Assembly: GCA_036389715.1 (NCBI GenBank)
Contig: DASVWH010000180.1
Span: 1 to 14,022, forward strand
Reading direction: 5' to 3'
DNA: 14,022 bases
From: DASVWH01 sp036389715
GTDB taxonomy: Bacteria > Acidobacteriota > Blastocatellia > Pyrinomonadales > Pyrinomonadaceae
Shown: positions 6,545-14,022 of the stretch, piece after piece
Layout of the letters: the number at the start of each line of letters is the position of its first letter
Position numbering within the stretch: position 1 is the stretch's first letter
Notes under the pieces: model-generated
What the model was told of the DNA's origin: nothing
What the model saw: only the letters and a program-made list of their open reading frames with translations
The model's database searches: none
Program-made: the position numbers and the translations under genes

Positions 6545-6944
6545 AGCGCGGCCCGCAAGAGCGTTCGGCCCCTCTGTCGTGAGGGAGCCCTGCGGCCCGT
6601 CTGCCTTCTAACATCTCAAATAATTGAAATGGATCGCTGCTGCGACATGCGGTAGCTTTGTCTCTCTAACATCTCTTAACAACATCGCTCGCGCGCAGCC
6701 GAGCGCCTCTTTCGCGCGGCCTTCCAGAATGGATTTGTAAAAACCTTCTCTGTCTGATAGCTCGTCTCGGGACGACGGCTCGTCTGCAAAGTATGTGGGC
6801 AGAGCAACCTCGAAAGTTTCACCTCGATCCAAAATTTGTTCGTTCCTTCTTCAGTAGATTTTTGCAGCGCTCGGCTTCGCAGAGCCTTTGAGGATAGCTG
6901 CCGGTCAGTGCGCCGGGGCCAGGCGAGCCGCGGGAGTCTCTTCT
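6545..6944. other. 400-nt spacer between the NusG paralog and the S51 peptidase gene
   Basis: It holds a hairpin, CCCTC (6570-6574) with GAGGG (6581-6585), nested in a partial GGC/GCC stem shortly after the stop, without a T run. An 11-bp direct repeat TCTAACATCTC lies at 6607-6617 and 6665-6675. A weak minus-strand ORF covers 6608-6832. No clear promoter was seen. If the upstream factor acts on this operon, its nucleic-acid recognition element could lie in this leader; that is speculation. Confidence 0.6.
6608..6832 (-). CDS. doubtful small ORF on the opposite strand
   Basis: A 74-codon frame starts at TTG 6832 and ends at TAG 6608-6610. A weak AGAAGGA-like sequence lies upstream on the minus strand. 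The product has a protein-like composition, including DREGFYKSILEGRAKEALG, but matches no family I know. It is the only plausible minus-strand gene in the window. Its codon endings are less GC-biased than those of the real genes, so it may be a remnant or chance. Confidence 0.2.
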   Translation of the reverse strand: MDRGETFEVALPTYFADEPSSRDELSDREGFYKSILEGRAKEALGCARAMLLRDVRETKLPHVAAAIHFNYLRC

Positions 6945-7667
6945 TTGAACCTACCGCTCCAGCCCATCTATCTCTTCGCCGACAGCCAGCTTCTCTGGTG
7001 GAAGCAGGAGGGCGGCCTATTTCTCTCCAGAGTCAGAGAGGCGCTCGAAAGTGAAGCGCCGAGCGCCGCCTACATCGGCGCTTCAAATGGAGACGAGCCG
7101 GTCTTTTATAGTCTCTTTGAAGCGGCGATGGCCAACGTCGGGATCAATCGCCGTCGAATGATTCGCTCATCTTTCGATGAGGATGATGCGCTCTTTCTGG
7201 ACCGCGCGGACCTGATTCTTTTAGCTGGCGGCAGCGTGGAGCGCGGGTGGAGGGTCTTTGAGAAAACGGGTCTCAAAGAGGCGATTACGCGGAGATATTA
7301 CGAAGGCGCGCTGTTGATCGGCAGCTCGGCCGGAGCGGTTCAAATGGGGCTCTACGGGCGGGCGCAAGACGCAGCCGCGCCGAATCTCTTCCAGACGTTG
7401 ATGCTCGTTCCCTTCATCATCGGAGTGCATGAAGAGAGAACCGGGTGGGAGTCTTTGAAGAGCAGTTTGCGGAGCGCGGGCGATTTTCAAAGGGGCATCG
7501 GCATACCCGCGGGCGGCGGAATGATTTATCACCCAGACCATAGTCTTGAGCCCGTGCGCTATCCGCTCTACGAATTTTCTCTCTCCGGGGAGAGAGTCGA
7601 GCGGAATTTACTGCTGGCTCCGGGTGCTCACGATGAGCATGAGACAGTGGAGATGAATCGTGTCTAA
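6945..7667 (+). CDS. S51-family peptidase homolog (cyanophycinase-like / class I glutamine amidotransferase-like)
   Basis: With the TTG start at 6945 the protein has 240 residues. GGGAG (6932-6936) sits 8 nt upstream, and the product then begins close to the expected first strand, PIYLFADSQLLWW (7-19). An earlier in-frame TTG at 6888 would add 19 unremarkable residues. Family features are IGASNGDEP (44-52), DLILLAGGSVERGW (89-102) and the nucleophile elbow GSSAGAVQMG (126-135), with Ser128 as predicted nucleophile. H162 in GVHEERTGW is a candidate partner, and GIPAGGGMIYHPD follows. S51 members include peptidase E and cyanophycinase. This protein lacks the His-rich DQHFHNRNRM-type motif of cyanobacterial CphB, so I do not call it cphB. 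It overlaps the M28 gene by 8 nt, indicating translational coupling. The substrate is unknown; release or trimming of a peptide product is possible. Confidence 0.8.
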   Translation: MNLPLQPIYLFADSQLLWWKQEGGLFLSRVREALESEAPSAAYIGASNGDEPVFYSLFEAAMANVGINRRRMIRSSFDEDDALFLDRADLILLAGGSVERGWRVFEKTGLKEAITRRYYEGALLIGSSAGAVQMGLYGRAQDAAAPNLFQTLMLVPFIIGVHEERTGWESLKSSLRSAGDFQRGIGIPAGGGMIYHPDHSLEPVRYPLYEFSLSGERVERNLLLAPGAHDEHETVEMNRV

Positions 7668-10050
7668 AACAGACGTGCTCGAAGAATCGCGGCCGATCTC
7701 CTACGAGACGAAATTGGGCAGCGCGGTCGTCCCGAGCGTCGCGCTTTTTCTGCTTATCATGGCATTCGTCTGGCTGGCCTTGTACAGGCTGAGCCCGCCG
7801 AGCGCCGTCGCTGAGAGCGCATCGCCGTCCGAGTTCTCTTCGGGACGCGCCCTGAAACACCTGTCCTCGATAGCCAGAGCCCCGCACCCGCTCGGCACTG
7901 CGGAACACGCCGCCGTGCGCGATTACCTGGTAAAGGAGCTCGGCGCTCTGGGCCTTGAGGCGGAACTACAGCAGGCGGCCGTCGTCAATCAGATGAGGGG
8001 CGCGCCCTTTTTCGCCGGGACGGTCTCGAACGTCCTCGCGCGGTTGCGGGGCACAGGCGGCGGCGCGGCTGCCGTCCTGCTCTCGGCACACTACGACTCT
8101 GTGCCGAGCGGCCCCGGCGCGAGCGATGACGGCGCTGCCGTCGCGGCGCTCCTCGAAACGGCGAGAGCCTTAAAGGCCGCCGCGCCATTGAAGAATGACG
8201 TGATCTTTCTCTTCACGGACGGTGAAGAGGTCGGACTGCTCGGCGCGAAAGCCTTTGCGGACGAGCACCCCTGGGCGAAGGATGTCCGGGTCGCGCTTAA
8301 TTTCGAGGCGCGTGGAAACAGCGGCGCGGCCGTCATGTTCGAGACGAGCAACGGCAACGGCTGGCTCATCAAAGAGTTCGCGCGCAATGCCCCGCACCCG
8401 GTCGCCAGCTCGCTCTCTTATGAGACCTACAAACGCCTGCCCAATGATACGGACCTGAGCGTCTTCAAGGCGGCCGGGTTTGCCGGACTCAACTTCGCCT
8501 ACATCAACGGCCTGACGCATTACCACACGCAACTGGACAGCATCGGCAACATTGACGAACGCAGCCTGGGCCATCAGGGCTCGTATGCGCTGGCCCTGAC
8601 GCGCCATTTCGGCGCGCTTGATTTGTCGAATCCGAAGCAGGGCGACGCGGTCTATTTCGACGTGCTGAGCCTCTTCGTAGTGCATTATCCCGCGGCGCTC
8701 GTGCTTCCTCTGACCCTCCTGACGCTCCTTTTATTTGCGGGAGTGCTCCTGCTCGGCTTCAGGCGCGGACGGCTCAACGCGACGCAGGTCGCGCTGGGAT
8801 TCGGGGCCTTTCTTTTGAGCTTGGTCGCCGCACCGCTGCTGGTCATGGCCGTCTGGTCCGTCGTCAGGATGCTGCATCCGGGCTACATGAGAATTCCGCA
8901 GGGCGATACTTACAACAGCGGGCTCTACCTGGTCAGCTTCGCGGCCCTAACGGTCGCGCTGACGAGCGCGGTCCTCATCCTCTTTCGCCGGAAAAGCGAC
9001 CTGCTCAACCTGCTGGTCGGCGGACTGCTCTGGTGGGCCGTCCTGCTCGTCGTGTGCAGCCTGTTTATGCCCGGGGGAAGCTATCTTCTGACCTGGCCTC
9101 TGCTCTTCATGAGCGCCGGGCTCGGCTGGCTCTTCGCTTCCAAAGAGAGCGAGCCGCCGTCGGCCGGAAGGCTCGTCGTCCTTTCACTTTTTGCGATTCC
9201 GGGCATTCTCCTGTTCGTCCCGTCCATCTACCTGACGCTCATCGCCGTGCCGGTCGCAGCGGCGAGCTTCGTGATGATCCTGCTGGTGCTGTTGCTGGTC
9301 CTGTTGGTTCCTTTCTTCGGCCTGGCGGCCACTTCCAGGAGATGGCTGCTGCCTGGGGCGGCGCTGTTGCTGGCGGTCGGTTTTCTGCTGGCGGGCGGCC
9401 TGACGGCGGGCTTCGATCGCAGCCGCCAGGAACCGAGCGACCTCTTCTACGCCTTGAACTCGGACACGGGCAAATCGCTCTGGGCCACTTCGGACGTGAG
9501 GCCCGACGAATGGACCAGGCAATTCCTGACGACGAAAGCCGAGCGAGGCCCGCTGGGCGATTTCTTCCCTCTCAGCCGCCGGACGTTTCTCAAGGACCAG
9601 GCGGCGTCCGCGCAGCTGGAAGCGCCGCAAGTGGCGCTGCTCGACGATCAGACGAACAACGATGTGAGGTCGCTGCGCTTTCGCATCACCTCTCCGCGTC
9701 AAGCGCCGGTGGTCTCGATTCAGATGGATTCGGAGACGGAGGTTCTCGGCTCCGTGGTCAACGGCAAACGGATTGACCCCAGGGGCGGACAGAGACAGCA
9801 AGCCGCCGCTGCGGGCGGGAGGAATCCCTGGGGGCTGCGCTATTACGGGCTGCCGGCCGAGGGAATCGAAGTCGCGCTGGATGTCAGGGCATCGCAGCCC
9901 GTGCGCTTGAAAGTCGTAGATCAAACCTACGGGCTTCCGGCCGAACTGCTCGCGCCCTTCCAGGCCAGGCCGGAGAACTTCATGCCCGCGCCCTTCGCCT
10001 TTAGCCCTTACGGCGATTCAACCCTGGTCGGCAAATCCTTCGCCTTCTAA
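7660..10050 (+). CDS. membrane-anchored M28 metallopeptidase with polytopic C-terminal region
   Basis: This 796-residue protein starts at GTG 7660, 7 nt after GGAG and within the end of the S51 gene. One membrane segment (about 22-44) is followed by an extracytoplasmic M28 peptidase domain (about 60-320). Candidate zinc ligands are H144 in SAHYDS, D156/D157 in ASDDG, E189/E190 in TDGEEVGLLGA, E216 in NFEARG and H287 or H289 in THYHT. About eight further membrane segments lie between 343 and 583, followed by a soluble domain of some 210 residues. The layout resembles the ER metallopeptidase 1 (ERMP1)/vacuolar Pff1 class and its bacterial relatives, and is much longer than secreted M28 aminopeptidases. 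All expected ligands are present, so it should be active outside the cytoplasm. Its substrate is unknown; maturation or degradation of the locus product is inference. Confidence 0.88.
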   Translation: MSKTDVLEESRPISYETKLGSAVVPSVALFLLIMAFVWLALYRLSPPSAVAESASPSEFSSGRALKHLSSIARAPHPLGTAEHAAVRDYLVKELGALGLEAELQQAAVVNQMRGAPFFAGTVSNVLARLRGTGGGAAAVLLSAHYDSVPSGPGASDDGAAVAALLETARALKAAAPLKNDVIFLFTDGEEVGLLGAKAFADEHPWAKDVRVALNFEARGNSGAAVMFETSNGNGWLIKEFARNAPHPVASSLSYETYKRLPNDTDLSVFKAAGFAGLNFAYINGLTHYHTQLDSIGNIDERSLGHQGSYALALTRHFGALDLSNPKQGDAVYFDVLSLFVVHYPAALVLPLTLLTLLLFAGVLLLGFRRGRLNATQVALGFGAFLLSLVAAPLLVMAVWSVVRMLHPGYMRIPQGDTYNSGLYLVSFAALTVALTSAVLILFRRKSDLLNLLVGGLLWWAVLLVVCSLFMPGGSYLLTWPLLFMSAGLGWLFASKESEPPSAGRLVVLSLFAIPGILLFVPSIYLTLIAVPVAAASFVMILLVLLLVLLVPFFGLAATSRRWLLPGAALLLAVGFLLAGGLTAGFDRSRQEPSDLFYALNSDTGKSLWATSDVRPDEWTRQFLTTKAERGPLGDFFPLSRRTFLKDQAASAQLEAPQVALLDDQTNNDVRSLRFRITSPRQAPVVSIQMDSETEVLGSVVNGKRIDPRGGQRQQAAAAGGRNPWGLRYYGLPAEGIEVALDVRASQPVRLKVVDQTYGLPAELLAPFQARPENFMPAPFAFSPYGDSTLVGKSFAF

Positions 10051-10070
10051 GCCGGGAGGCCGCGCCCGGC
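10051..10070 (+). terminator. stem-loop directly after the M28 stop
   Basis: GCCGGG (10051-10056) pairs with CCCGGC (10065-10070) around an 8-nt loop immediately after the TAA. No T run follows, so it is more likely a pause or attenuation point than an efficient terminator. The NRPS begins 85 nt after the M28 gene. Confidence 0.35.
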
Positions 10071-10135
10071 AGACGAAGAAGCCTGTGCTGGCCGGTCCCT
10101 GTCCGCACGGCAGAATCAACACATCTTCAGACACT

Positions 10136-13100
10136 ATGTTCGAGCCAACATCGAAGCCTCTCTCGCTGGTTGAGCTGCTGCGCCAGCGTGCGCGCAGTCA
10201 GCCGGACCTTCCCGCTTACACTTTCCTCGTAGACGGAGAGAAGGCGGAAGTTCGTCTGACCTACGGCGAGCTGGACCGGCAGGCTTGCGCCATCGCCGCG
10301 ATGCTCAAGCCGCTGGTCGTGACCGGGGACAGAATCCTGCTGCTGTACCCGCCGGGGCTGGAATACATCGCGGCTTTCTTCGGCTGTCTCTATGTCGGCG
10401 CGGTGGCCATTCCGGCATATCCGCCCAAGCGCAACCGGACGCTGCTCCGTTTACAGGCCATCGTCGCCGACGCGGAAGCCGCAGTCGCGCTCGCCACTTC
10501 GCCCATTCTTTCCAGGGTCGCTCCGCTCTTTGCGCAGAATCCTTACCTGAAGCCTTTGCGCTGGCTGGCGACCGATAACCTGGCGGCGGAAGCGGGCGCG
10601 GACTGGTCCGAGACGGCCATCGCGGGCGAAGACCTGGCTTTTCTTCAATACACCTCGGGCTCCACGGGACAGCCCAAGGGCGTCCGGCTGACGCATCAAA
10701 ATCTGCTGCACAACGCCGCGCTCGTTTACCAGGCGTGCGAGCACACGCCCGACGAAAGATACGTCTCCTGGCTGCCGACCTTTCACGACATGGGATTCAT
10801 GGCGGGAATCCTACAGCCGCTCTACGGCGGTTTCCCGGCCGTCCTGATGTCGCCCGCTGCCTTCCTTCAACGCCCGCTGCGCTGGCTCGAAGCCATCACG
10901 AAGTACCGCGGGACGACGAGCGGCGGGCCTAACTTCGCTTACGACCTGTGCCTGCGCAAGAGCACCCCCGCGCAGCGCGAGGCGCTCGATCTTAGCTCCT
11001 GGAGCGTGGCCTTCAACGGCGCGGAGCCCATCCGCAGCGGAACTATCGCGGCCTTCATTGATGCCTTTTCATCCTCCGGCTTTCGACCTGAAGCCTTCTA
11101 TCCGTGTTACGGGCTGGCGGAGGCGACGCTGATGGTTTCGGGCAGCCGCAAGTCGGAGCCGCCCGTCGTCAAAGCGGTCGCCGCGCGGGCGCTGGCCAAT
11201 AACGTCGTCGTCGAGACGGGGGAGGAAGACGAAGACGCGCGCTCGCTCGTCGGCTGCGGGCGGACGATGCCCGGACAGAAGATCGTGGTCGTGCACGCGG
11301 ATTCGCTGACGACCTGCGAGCCTTGCGAGGTGGGGGAAATCTGGGTGGCGGGGCCGAGCGTCGGGCAGGGATACTGGAATCACCCGAAGGAGACGGAGCA
11401 GACCTTCAACGCCTATCTGGCGGACACGGGCGAGGGCCCGTTCCTGCGCACGGGCGATTGCGGTTTCTTGCAGGACGGCGAGCTTTTCGTCACGGGGCGG
11501 CTCAAAGACCTGATTATCATTCGCGGCCTCAATCACTACCCGCAGGACATAGAGATGACGGTCGAGCAGTGCGACCCGGCGCTCAGGCCCGGCTGCGGCG
11601 CGGCCGTCTCGGTCGAGGTCGAGGGCGAAGAACGTCTGGTCATCGTGCAGGAAGTTGACCAGCGCAGGGGAGCGGACCTGGAAGCCCTGATAGATTTAAT
11701 CAGGCACAGGGTCGCCGAAGAGGAAGAGGTTCAAGTCTATGCGGTGGCCCTCATCAGGGCCGGGACGATTCCGAAAACATCGAGCGGCAAAATCCAGCGG
11801 CACATCTGCCGGAGCGGCTTTTTGGAGAAGAGCCTGGACCTCCTGCTCGAATGGCGCGCAGCCGTCGCGCCCGAGAGCGAGACGCAGGCGATTGACGCCG
11901 CGCCCGCTTTGCACAGCGTCGAGTCAATCAGGGATTGGCTGGTCACGCATTTGGCCGCCAGGCTCGGGATTGCCCGGAGCGAGATTGATGTCAACCAGCC
12001 CATCGCGCGCTACGGCCTGGATTCGATGATGGCCATCGAATTGATGCACAAAATAGAATCGGGCCTCGGCACAGTTCTCCCGCTGACGAGCTTTTTCCGC
12101 AGCCCGAGCATCATCGAATTGGCGGCCAATGCTTTCGCGCAGTTATCGGCCACTACCCGTGCGGCTGCGACTCCCAATGCGGCTTCGGAGGCCATCTCCG
12201 AACACCCGCTCTCACACGGCCAGAAGGCTCTCTGGTTTCTGCACCAGCTCGCGCCGGAAAGCGCCGCCTACAACCTGTCCGCCGCCGTGCGTCTGCTCTC
12301 GGAGGTTGACCCGCAGGCCTTGCAGCGCACTTTTCAGGCGCTCGTAGACAGGCATCCGTCCCTGCGCACGACTTTTAGCGCGTCTTCCGCCGAGCCCGTC
12401 CAGCGCATCCATTACATGAGCGTCAACTTCCAGCACGAGGACGCCTCTCAGCTGGACGACGCACAGCTCAACCAGCGTCTGGTCGAATACGCACACCGCC
12501 CGTTCGACCTGGAAGAAGAATCGCTGCTCAGGGTCAACCTCTTCTCGCGCTCGGCCAGTGAGCACGTGCTGCTGCTCGCTGTGCATCACATCGTCGCCGA
12601 TTTCTGGTCGCTCGCCGTGCTGATGCACGAGATGGGCATTCTCTATCAGGAAGAGCTGGCGGGCGCTTCGAGTGTCCTTCCGCCGCTGGCTTTACAGTAC
12701 ACGGACTATGTTCGCTGGCAGGAAGAGATGCTGGCGGGCTCGGAGGGCGAGAATCTCTGGGCTTACTGGCAGGAGCAGTTGGCGGACGCGCCGCCCGTCC
12801 TGAATCTGCCGACCGACCGGCCGCGCCCGCCCGTCCAGACATACAGCGGGGCCTCGCAGCGCCTGACGATTGATGAAGACCTCGTCGCGCGCATCAAGGC
12901 CGTCGGCCGCAGCCAGGGCGCAACGCTCTACATGACGCTGCTCGCGGCCTTCCAGGCGCTGCTCTATCGTTACACGAACCAGCGGGAGATAGTCGTCGGT
13001 TCGCCGACGGCGAGCCGCAACTGGGCTGCGCTGGCCGGGCTCGTCGGATACTTCATCAATCCCCTGGCGCTGCGGGCGGACTTCACAGGCGACCCGACGT

Positions 13101-14022
13101 TTGAAGAGTTTCTCGGACAGGTGCGGCGCACCGTGCTCGCGGCCTTCGAGCACCAGGACTATCCCTTCTCTTTGCTGGTCGAACGCTTGCAGCCCGAGCG
13201 CGACCCGAGCCGCTCGCCGCTCTTTCAGGTCATGTTCGCGCTGCAAAAGACGCCGCAGTTCGGAGAGGGCGAGGACCTGGCGGCCTTCGCCCTGCGCGAG
13301 ACGGGCGCGCGCCTGGAGCTGGGCGGTCTCAAACTCGAATCAATGGCGCTCGAACAGCGTGTGGCCCAATTCGACCTGACCCTGATGGTTGCCGAAGTCG
13401 AGAGCGGGCTGGCCTGCTCACTCGAATACAACACGGATTTATTCGACGCAGAGACCGCCGCGCGGATGCTCGACCATTTCTTCACGCTGCTGTCGGGCAT
13501 CGCGGCCGAGCCCGCGCAGAGAATCTCCCGGCTGCCCTTGCTGACCGGGCGCGAAGAGCATCAGCTTCTGGTCGGGTGGAACGACACGGCGAGGGATTTC
13601 CGGCACGACTGTATCCACCGGCTCTTTGAAGCACAGGCGGCCAAAACGCCCGGCAGGACGGCCTTGATTTTCGGCGACAGGCAGGTCACCTACGATGAGT
13701 TGAACCGGAGTGCGAACCGGGTGGCCCGTTACCTGCAAAGGCTAGGGGTCGGGCCGGAAGTGCGCGTCGGGGTCCTGATGGGGCGCTCCGTCGAGCTGGT
13801 CGTCTCGCTGCTCGGCATCCTCAAGGCCGGGGGCGTCTACGTCCCTCTGGACAAGGCTTACCCGCAGGAGCGCATCGCCTTCATGCTCGACGACAGCCAG
13901 GCCGGAGTCCTCTTAACGGACGGCAGCGCACCGGCGACGCCCGGCGCGACGGGCGCGAAAATCGTTGATGTCTCAGTCGCCCTTGAAGAGCTTGAACTTG
14001 AGAGCGCGGACAATCCTTCGAG
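10136..14022 (+). CDS. FAAL-initiated non-ribosomal peptide synthetase, FAAL-ACP-C-A (3' truncated)
   Basis: From ATG 10136 the frame stays open to the window edge, about 1,295 residues. Residues 1 to about 580 are a fatty acyl-AMP ligase: PAYPPKRNRTLLRLQ, YTSGSTGQPKGV (172-183), SWLPTFHDMGF, TSGGPNFAYDLC, PCYGLAEATL and PKTSSGKIQRH. A carrier domain (about 600-665) has YGLDSMMAIEL with Ser630 for phosphopantetheine. A condensation domain (about 688-1130) shows LSHGQKALWFLHQ, HPSLRTTF, the catalytic HHIVADFW (817-824), VGYFINPLALR and RDPSRSPLFQVMF. An adenylation domain begins near 1157, with VTYDEL and LKAGGVYVPLD (1229-1239), and is cut off before its specificity residues. It would activate a fatty acid, load it on the carrier and condense it with the first amino acid, starting a lipopeptide. 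The ATG lacks a strong ribosome binding site but gives the expected N-terminus. Confidence 0.95.
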   Translation, partial: MFEPTSKPLSLVELLRQRARSQPDLPAYTFLVDGEKAEVRLTYGELDRQACAIAAMLKPLVVTGDRILLLYPPGLEYIAAFFGCLYVGAVAIPAYPPKRNRTLLRLQAIVADAEAAVALATSPILSRVAPLFAQNPYLKPLRWLATDNLAAEAGADWSETAIAGEDLAFLQYTSGSTGQPKGVRLTHQNLLHNAALVYQACEHTPDERYVSWLPTFHDMGFMAGILQPLYGGFPAVLMSPAAFLQRPLRWLEAITKYRGTTSGGPNFAYDLCLRKSTPAQREALDLSSWSVAFNGAEPIRSGTIAAFIDAFSSSGFRPEAFYPCYGLAEATLMVSGSRKSEPPVVKAVAARALANNVVVETGEEDEDARSLVGCGRTMPGQKIVVVHADSLTTCEPCEVGEIWVAGPSVGQGYWNHPKETEQTFNAYLADTGEGPFLRTGDCGFLQDGELFVTGRLKDLIIIRGLNHYPQDIEMTVEQCDPALRPGCGAAVSVEVEGEERLVIVQEVDQRRGADLEALIDLIRHRVAEEEEVQVYAVALIRAGTIPKTSSGKIQRHICRSGFLEKSLDLLLEWRAAVAPESETQAIDAAPALHSVESIRDWLVTHLAARLGIARSEIDVNQPIARYGLDSMMAIELMHKIESGLGTVLPLTSFFRSPSIIELAANAFAQLSATTRAAATPNAASEAISEHPLSHGQKALWFLHQLAPESAAYNLSAAVRLLSEVDPQALQRTFQALVDRHPSLRTTFSASSAEPVQRIHYMSVNFQHEDASQLDDAQLNQRLVEYAHRPFDLEEESLLRVNLFSRSASEHVLLLAVHHIVADFWSLAVLMHEMGILYQEELAGASSVLPPLALQYTDYVRWQEEMLAGSEGENLWAYWQEQLADAPPVLNLPTDRPRPPVQTYSGASQRLTIDEDLVARIKAVGRSQGATLYMTLLAAFQALLYRYTNQREIVVGSPTASRNWAALAGLVGYFINPLALRADFTGDPTFEEFLGQVRRTVLAAFEHQDYPFSLLVERLQPERDPSRSPLFQVMFALQKTPQFGEGEDLAAFALRETGARLELGGLKLESMALEQRVAQFDLTLMVAEVESGLACSLEYNTDLFDAETAARMLDHFFTLLSGIAAEPAQRISRLPLLTGREEHQLLVGWNDTARDFRHDCIHRLFEAQAAKTPGRTALIFGDRQVTYDELNRSANRVARYLQRLGVGPEVRVGVLMGRSVELVVSLLGILKAGGVYVPLDKAYPQERIAFMLDDSQAGVLLTDGSAPATPGATGAKIVDVSVALEELELESADNPS

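Noticed and set aside
6945..7667. Calling the S51 gene cphB
   Set aside because: The nucleophile elbow is present, but the His-rich motif typical of cyanobacterial cyanophycinase is missing and the gene is coupled to an M28 peptidase rather than to cphA.
9033..9924. Long frames on both strands inside the M28 gene
   Set aside because: They are Arg/Gly/Ala-rich translations without motifs. The M28 frame is continuous and hydrophobic as expected for membrane helices.

Overview
The window is GC-rich, and every gene I can support lies on the + strand. The protein set points to a soil-type bacterium, most likely an Acidobacteriota member (Blastocatellia-like). It includes a CphA1-type cyanophycin synthetase, a Crp/Fnr regulator ending in a SCECYR-like tail, a NusG paralog of the UpxY/RfaH type, and a FAAL-initiated NRPS. 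This assignment is inference from gene style; the window holds no rRNA, tRNA or other taxonomic marker.

Left part (1-4015): the Lys/Ser-rich 3' end of an unidentified gene, then a two-gene cyanophycin unit. cphA (185-2842) makes the Asp-Arg storage polymer. An IadA-family isoaspartyl dipeptidase (2852-4015) follows 9 nt later and would split the beta-Asp-Arg dipeptides released when the polymer is degraded. No canonical cyanophycinase gene is visible to link the two steps. The dipeptidase has Glu where the E. coli enzyme has its metal-bridging carbamylated Lys.

Middle (4016-6007): a 542-nt spacer ends in a near-consensus sigma70 promoter (4429-4456) that drives a Crp/Fnr regulator (4558-5271). 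After it comes a 736-nt region of lower GC. It contains three head-to-tail 17-bp palindromes (5310-5360) with Crp/Fnr-like operator geometry, an ORF fragment with no start codon (about 5448-5696), and a 14-bp stem-loop (5672-5708).

Right part (6008-14022): this looks like the start of a lipopeptide biosynthetic locus. A NusG paralog (6008-6544) of the kind that assists transcription of long operons comes first. A 400-nt spacer follows, then an S51 (cyanophycinase-like) serine peptidase homolog (6945-7667). An M28 metallopeptidase fused to a polytopic membrane region (7660-10050) overlaps it by 8 nt. Last is a FAAL-ACP-C-A NRPS (10136 to the window edge, truncated). The FAAL would activate a fatty acid as an adenylate and load it on the ACP, and the C domain would join it to the first amino acid. 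The FAAL-NRPS reading frame is open to the window edge and was translated by hand.

The most unusual items are the triple palindrome array next to the Crp/Fnr gene, the Lys-to-Glu change in the dipeptidase, and the NusG-S51-M28-FAAL/NRPS arrangement.
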